A stretch of DNA of 64,000 nucleotides. Origin: Choanephora cucurbitarum. Its lineage: Eukaryota > Mucoromycota > Mucoromycetes > Mucorales > Choanephoraceae. The position numbers and the translations under genes are program-made. The stretch covers positions 164,297-228,296 of the forward strand of contig JAIWNI010000048.1 of the NCBI GenBank assembly GCA_025331435.1, given 5' to 3'. This document shows positions 21,855 to 34,320 of the stretch, piece after piece. Under the pieces are notes generated by a model that made no database searches, was not told where the DNA came from, and saw only the letters and a program-made list of their open reading frames with translations. Within the stretch, counting starts at the first letter, position 1, and each line of letters begins with the position of its first letter.

Positions 21855-24303
21855 TCAAGCTGTAAATACTAAAACGATCATAGCCATATTCATCGGCCAA
21901 TAGACTGTGCAGACAAAAGTCAGAAACCATGATCGAACCACTTGATAGTCTGATAAGATGACACTCAAGATATTCACCAGACTCACATCTGGCATCAGAA
22001 CAGAAAAGACACTAGCAAGACCTATAGGTGAAAGTAAGATCAACATAAACGTTTGTGCCGCTCTTAAACTGGTGCTTGATGTAGATCGAATAAAGCTATA
22101 GGGAATCGATATCAATAGAGCGGTCATTACGCCCAAAGCGAAATTCAGGAGAGAAACTGTGGCGATAACAAGCGCGCTCCCGGCAAGACAAAACGATTTC
22201 AAAATGGTTCCGTCGTGTTCAGGTGATTGTGCTCGTTTGACCCATGCGATAGACAACAAGGTGGTGATAAAGGCAACGATGCAGGATGCTCCAAACTGAA
22301 CAAGTACTCTCTATGTAGGCTTAGTATAAACAAATTGATCATGCCCTATTTCATGTTATACCTCCTGCAATCCAAGAAAGTCAAGATAGCGTCTTCCAAA
22401 ACTAGGTTGCATGATGTTTAAAATGACCAGGCCTGCAGCATGTGTGATAGTCAAGATGGTGAAGCCAAATACAGTATGGCGTTTCTCAAGAGAATAAGCA
22501 GGCGTCGATGAAGTCTCTTTCTGTAGGACAGGTTCCTTTGTGCCAAAGTAATAGAGGGAAAGTGACTGAAATATAAGGCCACATGCAAACAAAATGATGG
22601 GCGGCATATACTGGCTGATGGACACATAACGATTGGGTTGAGGCAATAGATAGAAAAAGAAGGACTGATGAAAGTGTTCTAATAGGTTATTTAGACTGCG
22701 GAAAGTAGACTCTACTAATCTATCGAAATCAATTAGCTTCATATCAAAGAATTCTATTGCTTTTACCTTCCAATACGACCAAATCCAAAGAGTTGGTTTA
22801 GATTTTCATGACCAACAATACCGTGAATAGTAACAGCATCAATTGTATAACTTTTTTATTATTATTATTATGATTATTATTTGGTATCAGCTTTTATATG
22901 GTAAAAGAAGTGGATAGACTTACCGGAGATACAAACCAGCTTCACTTGAAGGATGTCCCAGCACTAAATACTTCATACTTTGAAGCATTTGATACAAAGA
23001 ACCTAAATACTGACTATAGGGAGAATCTTGAAATGGGTTCTTGTTGTTATCATGCAATGTAACATGAATGGGTGGATGAGTGACTGATGCGACAGTAACA
23101 ATGGTATTAATCAAGTCTAAATTTGGAAGTTGTCCATTGACACCCTCTAGCATGATGTTAATGAGCCATTTCAAACAAGTGAAAGATACTATACCGAAAA
23201 AGACACCCAGACGCTCATAGTCTTGTGTACCCGGGAAATCAAGATGAACAACACCTTGAACAGCACCAGATCTAGGCATGACAACCAATTTACCTAAGAA
23301 GTAGAAAAAAAATGATCCATCATAACTTTTAAAGGGGTAAATTTGTTATAATTACCTTGTTCAGTTCCATGATAGGCATCCAACCAAGACTGTGTACCTA
23401 ATTTCCCATGATCTGCAACTAATAAGATAATATCCTTTGCCCAATAAACATGTCTTTTGAATAATTTGGCTAGAGATAAAAGTGCTGCAATACCATTGGT
23501 GTTGTCTACAGTGCATGTTAGCTAAAGAACAACAAGAGCAGGCTTATATCTTACATTCACCAGTCCTTGATGTCCATGAGGCACTCAAAATCAAGGCTTC
23601 TTTACCATCACTTCTAGGTGCTCTATTGATAGCATATGTATTGACACCCTAAACCCATTCTAAATCAATATTCTGTCATACCAAAAAAGAAAAGGTTCCT
23701 TCTTACCTTGACTGATTCTAGATCTTGAATGGTAAATGGTTGCATAACAGATGTAAATCCAATCTTTCTAAACTCTTCATAGATAAACTTGGCTCGTCTA
23801 AAATAGAGAAAAAAATGTGTGTGTGTGATAAGCATAGAGAGTCATCATGAGGTAGACAATTGGAATGTATCTAACGTGTCACTATCTTTTTCCTGAACAT
23901 CTAGAATTTGTTGTCTATATCCCTCTGCTGTGTGTATGTCATTAAAGCCATAATCCAAATTTGTCTAAAAAAGGGAAAAGTAAGGATAAGTTTCAAAGCT
24001 AGCTATGTATAGTGTTGCCCATCACCTGTCCAGGTAATAAAGCGTTTTCTGAAATATAGGTTCGTTTGTTATAACCTTCATAAGGCAGTAGCAAGATCCA
24101 AACAAGGCCTATAATGAACAACAACACGCTATATACACAAGTGAATTTGGTTGGCATCTACAACTCTTGAAGAGATCAAGTTACCTCAAGATGGGCGTAT
24201 ACTTTTGTATAAGCCTAACGGTCTTGACACGTTTTTGTGGGTCGATATAGCTAGTGTTGCCTTTCTTAATTGCCCAATATTCTTTGAGCTTATTCAGAAG
24301 CAT
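21855..24303 (-). CDS. GAA1: GPI transamidase subunit GAA1/GPAA1
   Basis: A membrane subunit of the ER complex that attaches GPI anchors to proteins. The ATG at 24301-24303 starts MLLNKLKEYWAIKKGNTSYI. A transmembrane helix follows (LLFIIGLVWILLLPYEG). The luminal M28-peptidase-like domain contains DIILLVADHGKLGTQSWLDA, the typical Gaa1 signature, then INRAPRSDGKE and SGAVQGVVHLDFPGTQDYER, then LPNLDLINT. The C-terminal half (21855-22742) is multi-pass membrane, with helices such as PPIILFACGLIFQSLSLYYFG and VTALLISIPYSFI-like stretches. The gene is split by many introns of about 50-90 nt, and not every border was fixed. It is divergent from the ankyrin gene. Confidence 0.9.
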
Positions 24304-24921
24304 ATACTTTTATAATATTTTTTTTAATAAAAAAGAAAAGAAAACGATAGACAGCAAACTGGCATTCAATCTTGTACGTCAATTAAAAATTGCATAACTC
24401 TGGTGTTTGTTTAGTGGAGGGAGATGGTGTTCAGTGGAGAATACGTATTGCTTGATACAAACATGAGTTCATACTAGAACCTCTTTAGCCAAACAAGGTT
24501 AAAAAGAATAGAAGAGACTAGTTTTATTTAGGGAGAGAGGGGAAAGTGTATCAGGCTGCTAACTGTAAGCATTTTCTGATATAAAATAACTCTATTCTGT
24601 TTCAATGAGACATAAACATGAAAGAGTCAAACTATAGGATACATATTCAACAAAGAAGAATGAGCAAACTATTGAGGATCATTCAAGTAACATATATGTG
24701 ACAGAATGAAACGCATGACTATAAAGACCACACCAAAACTATCAACAATCAAAAGACAGTCTGAAATTGAAAAATGACACTTTAAAGCTAAAACACGATC
24801 AATTGTCCTTTAGAACCTTTTAGACTGACTTTTCCTTTTTGAGACATAGTCCTATATATCTTTTTCTTTATTTTTTCACAACTCTTCCTTTTTCTTTATT
24901 TTTATTTTTCAATTCATTGCG
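24304..24921. other. Divergent promoter region between GAA1 and ankyrin genes
   Basis: No exon or RNA gene is visible. The 80 bases before 24922 are strongly T-rich on the plus strand, in keeping with a fungal core promoter. Confidence 0.5.
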
Positions 24922-26395
24922 ATGAAAGAAAGCTTAAAGGAAGTTGTACTAAGCTTGCATTGGGCTTGTATTACAGGCAATGTTGGTAAACAGGCTTGCG
25001 CTATTCAATTGAATTCGTTTTTGCTTAATTCACCTTATCAACTTAGGCCTTGTCAAGTTTGCTTTAGACCAAGGTGTGCCAGTAGATTGTACAGTCAATG
25101 GATTTGTGCCATTACAGCTATCTTGTATCAGCGATAATAACATAGCTGTCACTCAATACCTTATCGATCGAGGTGCTGATGTGAATATTCAAAAGTAAGA
25201 GAAAAAATACATAACAAAGAAGACCTTCAACTTATATTATTCAAGATGGTCAAAAAAGAAACATAAAACGCACGCAATACATAATGCCACAGGGTCAACT
25301 GCATTGCATGTCGCCTGCGCTAATGGCTGTATCAAGACAGTCGATCTCTTGATTCGAAACCATGCATTGATTGATATCAAAGATAAATATGGCTCAACAC
25401 CTCTAGACATAGCTCAAGCCAAAAACGAAGTAGAGATAGTCAAACGCCTGACAAAGAAGGACACCAGAAAATCAGTTGCATTGCCTATTCTGGCTCACCG
25501 ACGTACCACCTCAGATAAGTCAGTACGAGCGAGAAGACCGAGTATGCCATCTATCTTTGAGAAACAAGGTCACTCTGAAAACTTTAATTTCATATCGTCG
25601 TCATCATCGCCACTGCCGGCACCTGCTTTCATCAGTATGACACCTGAACCCATCTCAAGGCGGAGTTTGACTTCAGCGCACAGACCATGGAGCGAAGAAC
25701 TACAGCCTATTCCCATCAAACATGCTTCAGATCAACCTATCAGACACCACAAGCGTGGACGGTCAGCCTATTCAACTGAAGAGTTTTCATTGGGCCCTAC
25801 ATCTGACAGCAGCAGCAGTCTCTATCGAAGTATCTTGTCGGACGGCTCATCGTCTGTTGTCACACTTGATCACCATCCTGATTGGTACAGTTACGGGATT
25901 GTTCATCCTTATGCCGAGGATAGTTATTTGCAGTCACTTGAACGAAGAGCGTTTCATTCAGATCCGGATGAAAGTTCAGTCGAGACTGAAGAAGATGTGC
26001 TGACACCAACAGATCACCTATGTGCATCTGCCGAGGAGTCGAAAAGAGAAAGCTTAGAGAATGCATGCAGCCTATCGGATGATCCCATTTCATCCAAAAG
26101 CAAAAAATCAATACGAGAGCTGGCTCCCTATCAACTCAAGAAGGCTCTGCCGCTTGACCCCATGACTACGGCAGAAACAAAAAAGGGTTGGTTCAGTAGC
26201 TTTCATCCTTATTCGCATGATCATCAGTTGAGTCTGGATATTCAATCTGACCTTGACAGCCTGCCTCATTCTAAGCGGAAAAATCAGTCAAGACATGCCT
26301 CTGATGAAAAAGAGAAGCCTGTCTACCAAACTCAACAGCGCTCAGGGTTTCTTTCTCGATGGACGCCTTCATGGTCAAAGAAGCAAACTTCTTAA
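24922..26395 (+). CDS. Ankyrin-repeat protein with long Ser-rich tail
   Basis: Exons 24922-24985, 25047-25194 and 25246-26395 give 453 residues. Ankyrin repeats occupy about residues 8-140: LHWACITGNVGLVKFALDQG, VPLQLSCISDNNIAVTQYLI, GSTALHVACANGCIKTVDLL and GSTPLDIAQAKNEVEIVKRL. The short exon-3 leader KWSKKKHKTHAIHNATG between repeats is a feature I associate with a fungal ankyrin family. The remaining 300 residues are Ser/Pro-rich, charged and probably disordered, with potential phosphorylation sites. Ankyrins mediate protein binding, but the partner is unknown. The third-exon acceptor (TTCAAG at 25,240-25,245) was chosen because it alone keeps the frame open into the last repeats. Confidence 0.85.
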
Positions 26396-29300
26396 GCACT
26401 TTTTGTAAATAAACATGATGTCTTGTCATAGCACTGCTTTTATGCACTCTATAAACTAGGCTTGTATGGTGGGTATCAAAAAGAAGTGAAGGAATTTTTC
26501 TTTCTGTTTCTCATGCTCATTTGTAAGCAAATCATTGTTCCATAAAGTAACAAACTCAGCAAACTTACATACTTTTACCACTGTATGGCAAGATAACACA
26601 GACAATCGTATTTATCCGCCGTTTTTTTTTTTGGAGGAATGAACGAATTCGCTCTATAAAATTAATTTTAATATACTTCCGGTACAAGTACACCGAACCA
26701 ATGAATGCATGGTATTAACTATAGGATTCCTCAGAGATACCACTCTTATAACTGTATTACAAGCATATGCTTTCTTTTTTATAATCGTACGTTATTAAAG
26801 AGACTGGCTCAATCGTTTTACCGTTTGAAAAGTACAAAAAAAAAGGGGGAGGAACGCGGATAAAGTTATTGAGATAAAAGGAACGCGGCTATACTTTTGG
26901 CGAAAAGAGAAAGCGGCTATTTAAAGTATAGCGAAAATGTGTTTCATGCAATGAACTTGTTTAAACAAGAAAATTGGCAATTCAACCAACTAGTGAAAAT
27001 CCTTCTTTTTTTTTTTACTGTTTATTATGTTTCATATGGTTACATAGAACATAGTCGAAGCTTTTTTTTTCTCAAAAAAAAAAAGGAGAGTAATAGCAAT
27101 TCTCCTTTGACTTCAAAATTAAGCTTCAACCACAGACGTTGCAGATAAAATTTTAATTCATTAAAATCATTTGATATTTTTTCAAAAAAATAAAGCAGCG
27201 CTTATAAGGATAGATTTATTGACATAAATAATAAATAGATGAATTTACAGGTATTATTTACAGATAAAGGGTATATAGCAATTTGGAGTTGATTTCGTTT
27301 AATGCTTGCAACAGACTGATTTTGTTATTGTTTTTGGTGCAGTCATACGGACACAGGGACAATCGTCTTCATGTGAAAAGATGGTCACATCAACACCGCA
27401 GTTGGGACAGAAAGTGTATTCGTTTGTATTCAGAGACAACATGTTTAAGATATTATAATAATAACAATAAAGAGAGAAAGGAAGAAAAAAGAGAGAGAAA
27501 AATGCACTTTTTATATATTAGATAAATAAACGCCAAGTCTTGCTTATTTGTAATCAACACCCTATTTTTAGTTCCTCCCTCCACACGTCCTTTCAGGTCG
27601 CAGTAATTACTAAATTTAGTATTTTTGTAATCACTTTTTTTTTTTTTCATGGCACCTATCTGATTTATTATGCAACAAGAACCAGTAGAAACATGCTAGA
27701 TAAGTGTCAAATAAAAGATCTCATGAGGGTCAGTTGGAGATACGTGTTTCCTCTGTTTTAGTTTAGTTTTTTTCTAAGTGTATGAGAATGCTATCATAAA
27801 GCATTTTGAAGTTTCATCTAGTGAAATAGCTTGATGGTGAATTTTCTCTTGTTGATAAGCTTATATGTGTAACTCGCCTTTGTTTCTATAGGGTAATACC
27901 CGAACAGCCTATTGATTGGTTCGCTTTGGTATGAGGAAATATGCTTTTTTTTTTCTCTTTTCGTGAGATAAAGAGGAACAAACCATAAGTTGTGAATCGA
28001 TTAGACAAACAAAGCTAAATTTCCTTTTTCCTCTTCTAATAAAGAGATAATTGCTTGGGATGTGAAGTCTATGCCAAGCTCGCTAAATATATTTTCCGCC
28101 TTTAAAAAAGGGGGGGACCAAATAGAAAACAACAAGTATCCCAACATAATTAAGAAAGTTTTGTTCTCGATTCAACTGTCTAGAGTATAGAATGATAGGT
28201 AAAAGAGACACTGCAGAAACTTTAGTCTGTTTATTATTATGTCTGCATACTAACTAAAGTTTTCACTCTCGCTCTGTGTGCATTTATAACTCTAAGGATA
28301 AACTAAGCTACTTGGAAGTTTGGTTCACAACACACACACACACACTTTTTCGATGAAAACAAATAGACAACCTTAATTGTACAAAAGATGAATGAGAAAT
28401 ACTTCCCTTTGAGAGTGAGATATTGATCTGGCTGAAATGAGAACTGTCCCAATCAAGAAAGAAAGCCCCTTGTACCTCCTTCCTATTACACGCTTACCCA
28501 ATCATTTAAGAACAGCATCGAACGGGTATAGCTGTAGGCCGTTCAACGGCTCAAATAACCCCGTTCAATATGTGTTAATTAGTCATTCATGAGTTCCAGA
28601 CTCTCTATTGCCTGCTTTGCCTCCCTAAGCTTAGCTGAGGTGTTTGTGGAATTAAGGCTTAGAATGAGATGCGCAGTAAAAAAAACGTGTTTAGGGATGA
28701 TAACAGTGAATTCAAGGTACATTATAAACATTCAAATGATTGCTACAGGTGAGGTAATGGGAAACAAAATAGGTATTCATAAAATAGCATCTTGTCTATA
28801 CTTGATCAAATGCAAGAATTTCTTGTTTTGTCTTTTTTTTTTTTGTATGTCAGACAAATATTGACAACACTTCAATTAAACCAAGCACTTCAGATAGAAT
28901 AACAAAGTGATCATAATTGATATTCAGATATTTTTAGAACTAATTGTCATAGATCATGCTTATATACACATATGTCCTCTCTATATGTCCCAGAAAAAAA
29001 GACAGGTCATGGGCGCCACGTAGTAGCAATTTAGAAGCACTTTCTCCATGTTCCAAATGAAACATGTCTACTGTGTTAGCATAAATAGACAGAGAGTGAG
29101 TTTCATTCGTTAAAAAAAATGCCAAATCTGTAGAGACAACGTACCTTGGCCAAGTGAGGTTTTATGAAGATAAGTTCTTTTTACTATGTACAAAATCCAA
29201 TTAAGAAAATTCTAGAAGATGGGGGGGGGGTTTATTTAAGCTACTTTATACTTCAAAAAAGTGACGCGAGCCATACGTACATGAATCAGTCGAGGCACTT

Positions 29301-30497
29301 TTTTTAATATTGTTTAAACATATGTATCTGAGTATACAGCCAGCTGTAATGGAGTCATTGGAAGAAGGGGGACTTTAGCATCATCATTACACTAGATGGT
29401 TGTTTGTTGATACAGTGATTTCTCAGAATGCAGTCTGATCTAGATGTGTTTCCAATTGTGCTTCTCTATGTATGGTTGCTTATCATGGAGTATGATACGG
29501 TCAAGCTCTCTCTATGATCACAGTTGAAAAGTATGTCAGATAGAATAGTCTATAGGAAGGCATTAAAGATAAGCAAGCTATGAGATCACTGACAGTTCCA
29601 AAACACTCAGTCAGTAAAGAGCACTATCAATGGACTATGTACAGTCACTGAGAAAAGTCAATGCTCTTTCCGTCTCATCAACTATTCAAATATAGATATC
29701 AGAATAACTGTACAATGTCACAGAGTACTATAGAAATAAGCTTAAGGAAAAGAAAGAGACAACAGAAAGAATGATATGTAAGTTGAACTCACATCTTAAT
29801 GCAAGGCAGAACTAAAAAAAAAAAGGGGCGAGAGAGGTTGGTCACGTCATGTTGGGTTCCTGATCCCACTTGGCTTTATCAGATGGTAATTTTGAGTGAG
29901 AAGAGTTATTGTATAGTGCTTTAAAGTATGATCTCTGTTAATACAAAAGAGACCACTCATACCAGCTATTCATATGCTAACGACAGTATGGACAGGAATG
30001 CATGTAAATAAAGCTTAAAGGATATAACATGATTCTGACAGGTTTATAAAGCACTAAAAAGACTATTTCTAATACCACCACAGTGACATAATATATCAAA
30101 ATCCTTTCTGTTGAAACAATGCTAGTTTTCATTTTATATGTGAGTCCGCTATTAATTTACGTCAACAGTATCACTTCTCCATGGATTTTGGGTAGTATTT
30201 CTTTTTCTTCTTCTTCTTCTTTTAGAATGACTGCTTATGGCTTGTACAAGGACGGTCTATCTTTGACGACATTCTTTCATGCTTAAGTCTTTTTGTTGGT
30301 TTGACAGATAGCCTTCAAGGTAGCACATATGCGGACAATCATTTAAGAATGACAACTTGAGCCTTAATGCATACTTTAAACCAATCAAGGTAAAACGTGA
30401 ACTCTAAAACCTAAAACGAAACTCCGCATTTAAATAATCTCCCTTTTTCCTCTAGTAAAAGCCTATCTTTCTCTTTTCTTTAAACAAACATCACAAA
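26396..30497. other. 4.1-kb gene-poor stretch
   Basis: Very AT-rich, with T and A homopolymers, a CA repeat near 28,327-28,346 and a TTC repeat near 30,203-30,222. The only compact open frame of interest is the CxxC peptide at 27299-27442, listed separately. Plus-strand frames at 28589-28864 and 26897-27148 look random. No tRNA-like B box, transposase motif or exon chain was recognised. Confidence 0.5.
27299..27442 (-). CDS. Possible 47-residue cysteine-rich microprotein
   Basis: The peptide starts MLSLNTNEYTFCPNCGVDVT and contains FSHEDDCPC, so it has a C-x2-C-x8-H-x3-C spacing that could bind zinc. It ends SVCCKH before TAA. It sits in otherwise non-coding AT-rich sequence and is locally richer in GC. 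No intron or promoter supports it, and I do not recognise a family. It could be the last exon of a gene whose upstream exons I missed, or chance. Confidence 0.3.
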   Translation of the reverse strand: MLSLNTNEYTFCPNCGVDVTIFSHEDDCPCVRMTAPKTITKSVCCKH

Positions 30498-33400
30498 ATG
30501 AAGTTTGGAAAAACCTTGTTATCCAATCAGATACCAGAATGGTCAAGAAATTACCTTTCTTACAAGTCTTTGAAAGGTGAAATTAAGTCTGTTGCTAATC
30601 ATTTGCCAGCATCTGAAGATGATATTACCGGTAAGATAGATATACGTCAGGACATGATGAGTAACTGACAGGGTAAAAAACAAGCCATTGTGTTTCATTT
30701 GGATAGAGAGTTGGAAAAGGTCAATACATTCTATGTCTACAAACAATCCATGATACATCGTCGACTATGGATTTTACAGGAAAAGTTAAACGATGAGAAT
30801 GATGAAGTTGCTCTGGCCTTAAAGGAAACCAGAAGTCAGATGGATAAGCTCATGTGGTTTGCTGAATTAAACTCAAAGGGTTTCCGTAAGATCCTCAAGA
30901 AGTAAGTGCTCTTTAAGTTCACTGGCATAGTTTGAAGAAAGTTGACTCTCCTTTGATTGTAGATTAGATAAGAAAATAGGTTTGGATATGCAGCATATTT
31001 ATTGGGAAACAAAGGTAAAGAAAACAACGGATACAGCTTAAATATGAGCCTCATCTTATCTTCTTCATGAAGGTAGCTGTTCTTCCTTTTGCTACTTCTG
31101 CTCAATTGCGTAAGGAATTAGATCAGGTAGCCGAATGGATTTCTACTCTTACATCCTCAGCTGAGCTTGAACAAAGTCTCAAGTCAAACAACAACAATTC
31201 TTCCCTTAAGCTGGCTCGTTATACTTCCAAGAATGAGGATATCTTTAAAGCAGTTCAACAAGATAATCAGCAAGAGCTTCAGGCCCTTTTAAAGGAAGAC
31301 ACTAGAGTAAGTAAAAAAAAAAGAAAGAAAGGACAAAGATCATTGAATGATGATTGGGTAGATCAGTGATACCATTGTGGAATTGGCAGTGGAACATGAA
31401 TCACTTGCTTGTCTGGATTATCTCGTCAGTACCTTGGGTTTATCACTCTTGAACAACAAAGACATCAATGAGCGCAACTTACTTCACCGTGCCTGTCTTC
31501 GTGCATCATCTACCAAGATGGCAGACCGTCTGTTGACTCTGGCACCTTCTTTAAGTCTCCAAAAAGACTTTGCTGGACGTCGTCCTCTCCATTATGCTGC
31601 TGAGAAGAATCATCCTGAACTGGTCCGTCTGTTGATGAAATATGCCATGGACCATCAAGCCTATTCTGTGCAAGACGGTTTTGCTGCTAATGCTTGGCAA
31701 GATCGCGAAGGGTTCACACCTTTGTTTTTTGGTATCATTCACGGTAGCACAAAGGCTGTGGAGGCCATGATTGAAGTAGGCCACATTCAAAACATAGATG
31801 AATCCATTGCCTCAACACACCAATTGTCCACCACCAGCATGGACGGATCATTCAGTTCAGAGGAATCAAAAGATGAAGAGAATGCTGAGCATGTACCTGA
31901 CTATGCTCGTTCACTTCACCATCCTTCTTCTGTTGCCCTAGCCTGTAAATTGAGCAATCCAGAGCTTCTTACGTTACTGATCAACAAGGGTGCCTCAGTT
32001 GATTTGGCTGATGAAGACGGTGATACTCCTCTCTTGTTTGCTATCCGTAGTCATTTCATAGAAGGAATTCAGGTCTTGATTGACCAAGGGCATGTGAATG
32101 TAGATCTATCTGAGCGCGTCAATGGCTGGACTCCTCTGATGGTTGCTGCCATGGAGGGTTTCAAGGACGTGGTTGAGATTCTGTTGAAGGCAAATGCAAA
32201 CAAAGAGACAGTTGATTTCAATGGCTGGACTGCCACTGATCATGCCGTCTTCCGTGGCTATCTCGACATCGGTCGCCTAACGTTACCCAAAGATCCAAAG
32301 GCCTACCTTGACCCCTCTGTTCGCGCTAAACTGACAGGCACATCCGACGACGAAAGCGGATCTTCAACGCCGAACTCATCTGTCAGTAAACAATCTAAAT
32401 CGGTACGCAAATCTGTGTCCAAAGCCAGCCGTCTATACGGTCACAAGTACTTGACGGATCTTTGCATGATCGTCATCAGACTGGGTTCTAACGACGTGCG
32501 AAACCCACTCTGCCATCAATTCATTGAACTCTCAAAGGAGTTTCTAGGTGAAGACCAAGAGAAGCGACTGTCTCTTTCGGTTTCGGCCACCAATGCCTCT
32601 GGTGAATTTCCTATCATCGATTTGCCCTCTGAATTCAAGCACGACTTTTACCCTGAACCCATTGTTCTGTTCACACCTAACCCTAATGAAGTCACATTAA
32701 GGTTTGATCTGATTGAAACATTTGGATCCTCTCGTGAAAGTAACGTTTTGGCCCGAGGCACTTCTGTTTTGGCAGGTGACTTTATCTTTTCCAAACTTAA
32801 AGGTTTCAAAGGTCCTATCGAAAAGGCCTCTCTTCGTGGTCAACAAAAGGTACCATTGGTGCAAGCCAAAAACCTGGACTGCATAGGCTCGCTTGGATTT
32901 GAATTCCTGGTGATCACGCCCTTCAAACACAAGAACTTACGTGTGGGTGATCGATATACTTACTATAAATCAGTGGATACACAGGTCATTGGTCATCGTG
33001 GTTCTGGTATGAACAAGAAGGGTGCCAAGTTACAGGTGGGCGAAAACACGGTCCTGTCTTTTGTGACGGCTGCTTCATTGGGTGCTGAATATGTTGAATT
33101 TGGTAAGACACAAGCGTTATTGACAAGCATGAACAGATATACTCACATTTCCTTTCTATAGATGTTCAATTGACTAAAGATTTAGTGCCTGTGATTTATC
33201 ATGATTGGACCGTGACTGAAACAGGCTATGACATTCCTCTGAATTCAATCACATTAGAACAATTCTTGAATCTTCGACGTTCTGGCCATATCAAAGAATA
33301 TCACACAGGTGTCAGTGATGGCAAGCATGGCATTGTCGTACCTCGTTCTTCTTCCATCACTTCACTAGAGAAACCAATGCCTCTTACGCCTCCACTGACA

Positions 33401-34190
33401 GATCAACAGATCAACAGAGCCAATGGCAGCAACGGTACTCAGACACCCAACAGTGTACGTCCCAGCCGATCTCTTTCCTTCAGTTCAAGTAGTCCTAGTC
33501 GCTTTGGGGGATTCACAGACCCTTTTGAACAGACGCGTACCTCCAAAGCAGGAAAGATGAAGGGCAATGGGCCCGAGACTATTCAAGGCCCCTTCACTAC
33601 CTTGGCCGAGACACTTCGCAGTGTACCCAAATCGGCTGGTTTCAATATCGAAGTCAAATATCCAATGGTAGATGAGGCAGAACAAGATGAAATGACATCG
33701 TTTCAAGAACTCAATGTGTATGTGGACACGATTCTTGAGTGCGTCTATGATAATGTAGAACAAGACCGCCATGTGATCTTCTCCTCTTTTCACCCAGAGA
33801 TCTGTTTAGCCTTGAATCTGAAACAGCCTAATTACCCAGTCTTCTTCTTGACAGATGCTGGTACTTTGCCTATGGCTGATATTCGATGTAATTCGCTTCA
33901 GGAAGCTGTTCGATTTGCCAAGCAGGCTGATCTGTTGGGTATTGTGGCAGCTAGTGAGCCTATCTTGGAAGCACCTCGTATGGTTCAGGTGATTAAAGAA
34001 ATGGGTCTTTTGTTGTTTACCTATGGTGTATTGAATAATGAAGTGGAAAATGCGATTGCTCAAAAATGTTATGGTGTAGATGCAGTGATTGTGGTAAGTA
34101 TGAATTGATATTTTTTTATAAATAAGAGACTCATGTTGTTCTATCAAGGATTCTGTACTTCCTGTTAGAAAAGGATTACGTGGAGATTAG
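30498..34190 (+). CDS. SPX-ankyrin-glycerophosphodiester phosphodiesterase (Gde1/Pho81 family)
   Basis: Seven exons in phase (30498-30630, 30685-30901, 30963-31014, 31073-31306, 31362-33102, 33162-34093, 34149-34190) give 1,116 residues. The N-terminal SPX domain begins MKFGKTLLSNQIPEWSRNYL and continues FHLDRELEKVNTFY. Ankyrin repeats lie in the middle (NLLHRACLRAS, RRPLHYAAEKNHPELVRLLM, DTPLLFAIRSHFIEGIQVLI, WTPLMVAAMEGFKDVVEILL). A GDPD catalytic domain closes the protein: GHRGSG, GENTVLSF, DVQLTKDLVPVIYHDWTV and FNIEVKYP, with the expected His, Glu and Asp residues. SPX domains sense inositol pyrophosphates. GDPD would hydrolyse glycerophosphodiesters to release phosphate. It could be an active Gde1-type enzyme or a Pho81-type regulator. 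The intact catalytic residues favour activity. Confidence 0.93.
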
Positions 34191-34320
34191 AGATCTTTAT
34201 TTCATAATAATAAAAAAATGGGATTGTTTGTTAATTAGGTATTATGATTATTACTATGTGCAATAGGATAACAAACAAAAAAAAATAGTTCTATGATACA
34301 GGAAAGGGGAAAATCTTATT

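Noticed and set aside
28525..28565. Short inverted sequence GCCGTTCAACGGC with a possible tRNA-like look
   Set aside because: Only 6-bp arms with a one-base centre, no acceptor stem or B box; not a tRNA by eye.
30631..30684. Apparent frameshift or non-canonical intron at the first SPX junction (GGTAAG...ACAGGG)
   Set aside because: A canonical acceptor CAAG at 30,681-30,684 keeps the frame open (ITAIVFHLDREL), so no frameshift is needed.
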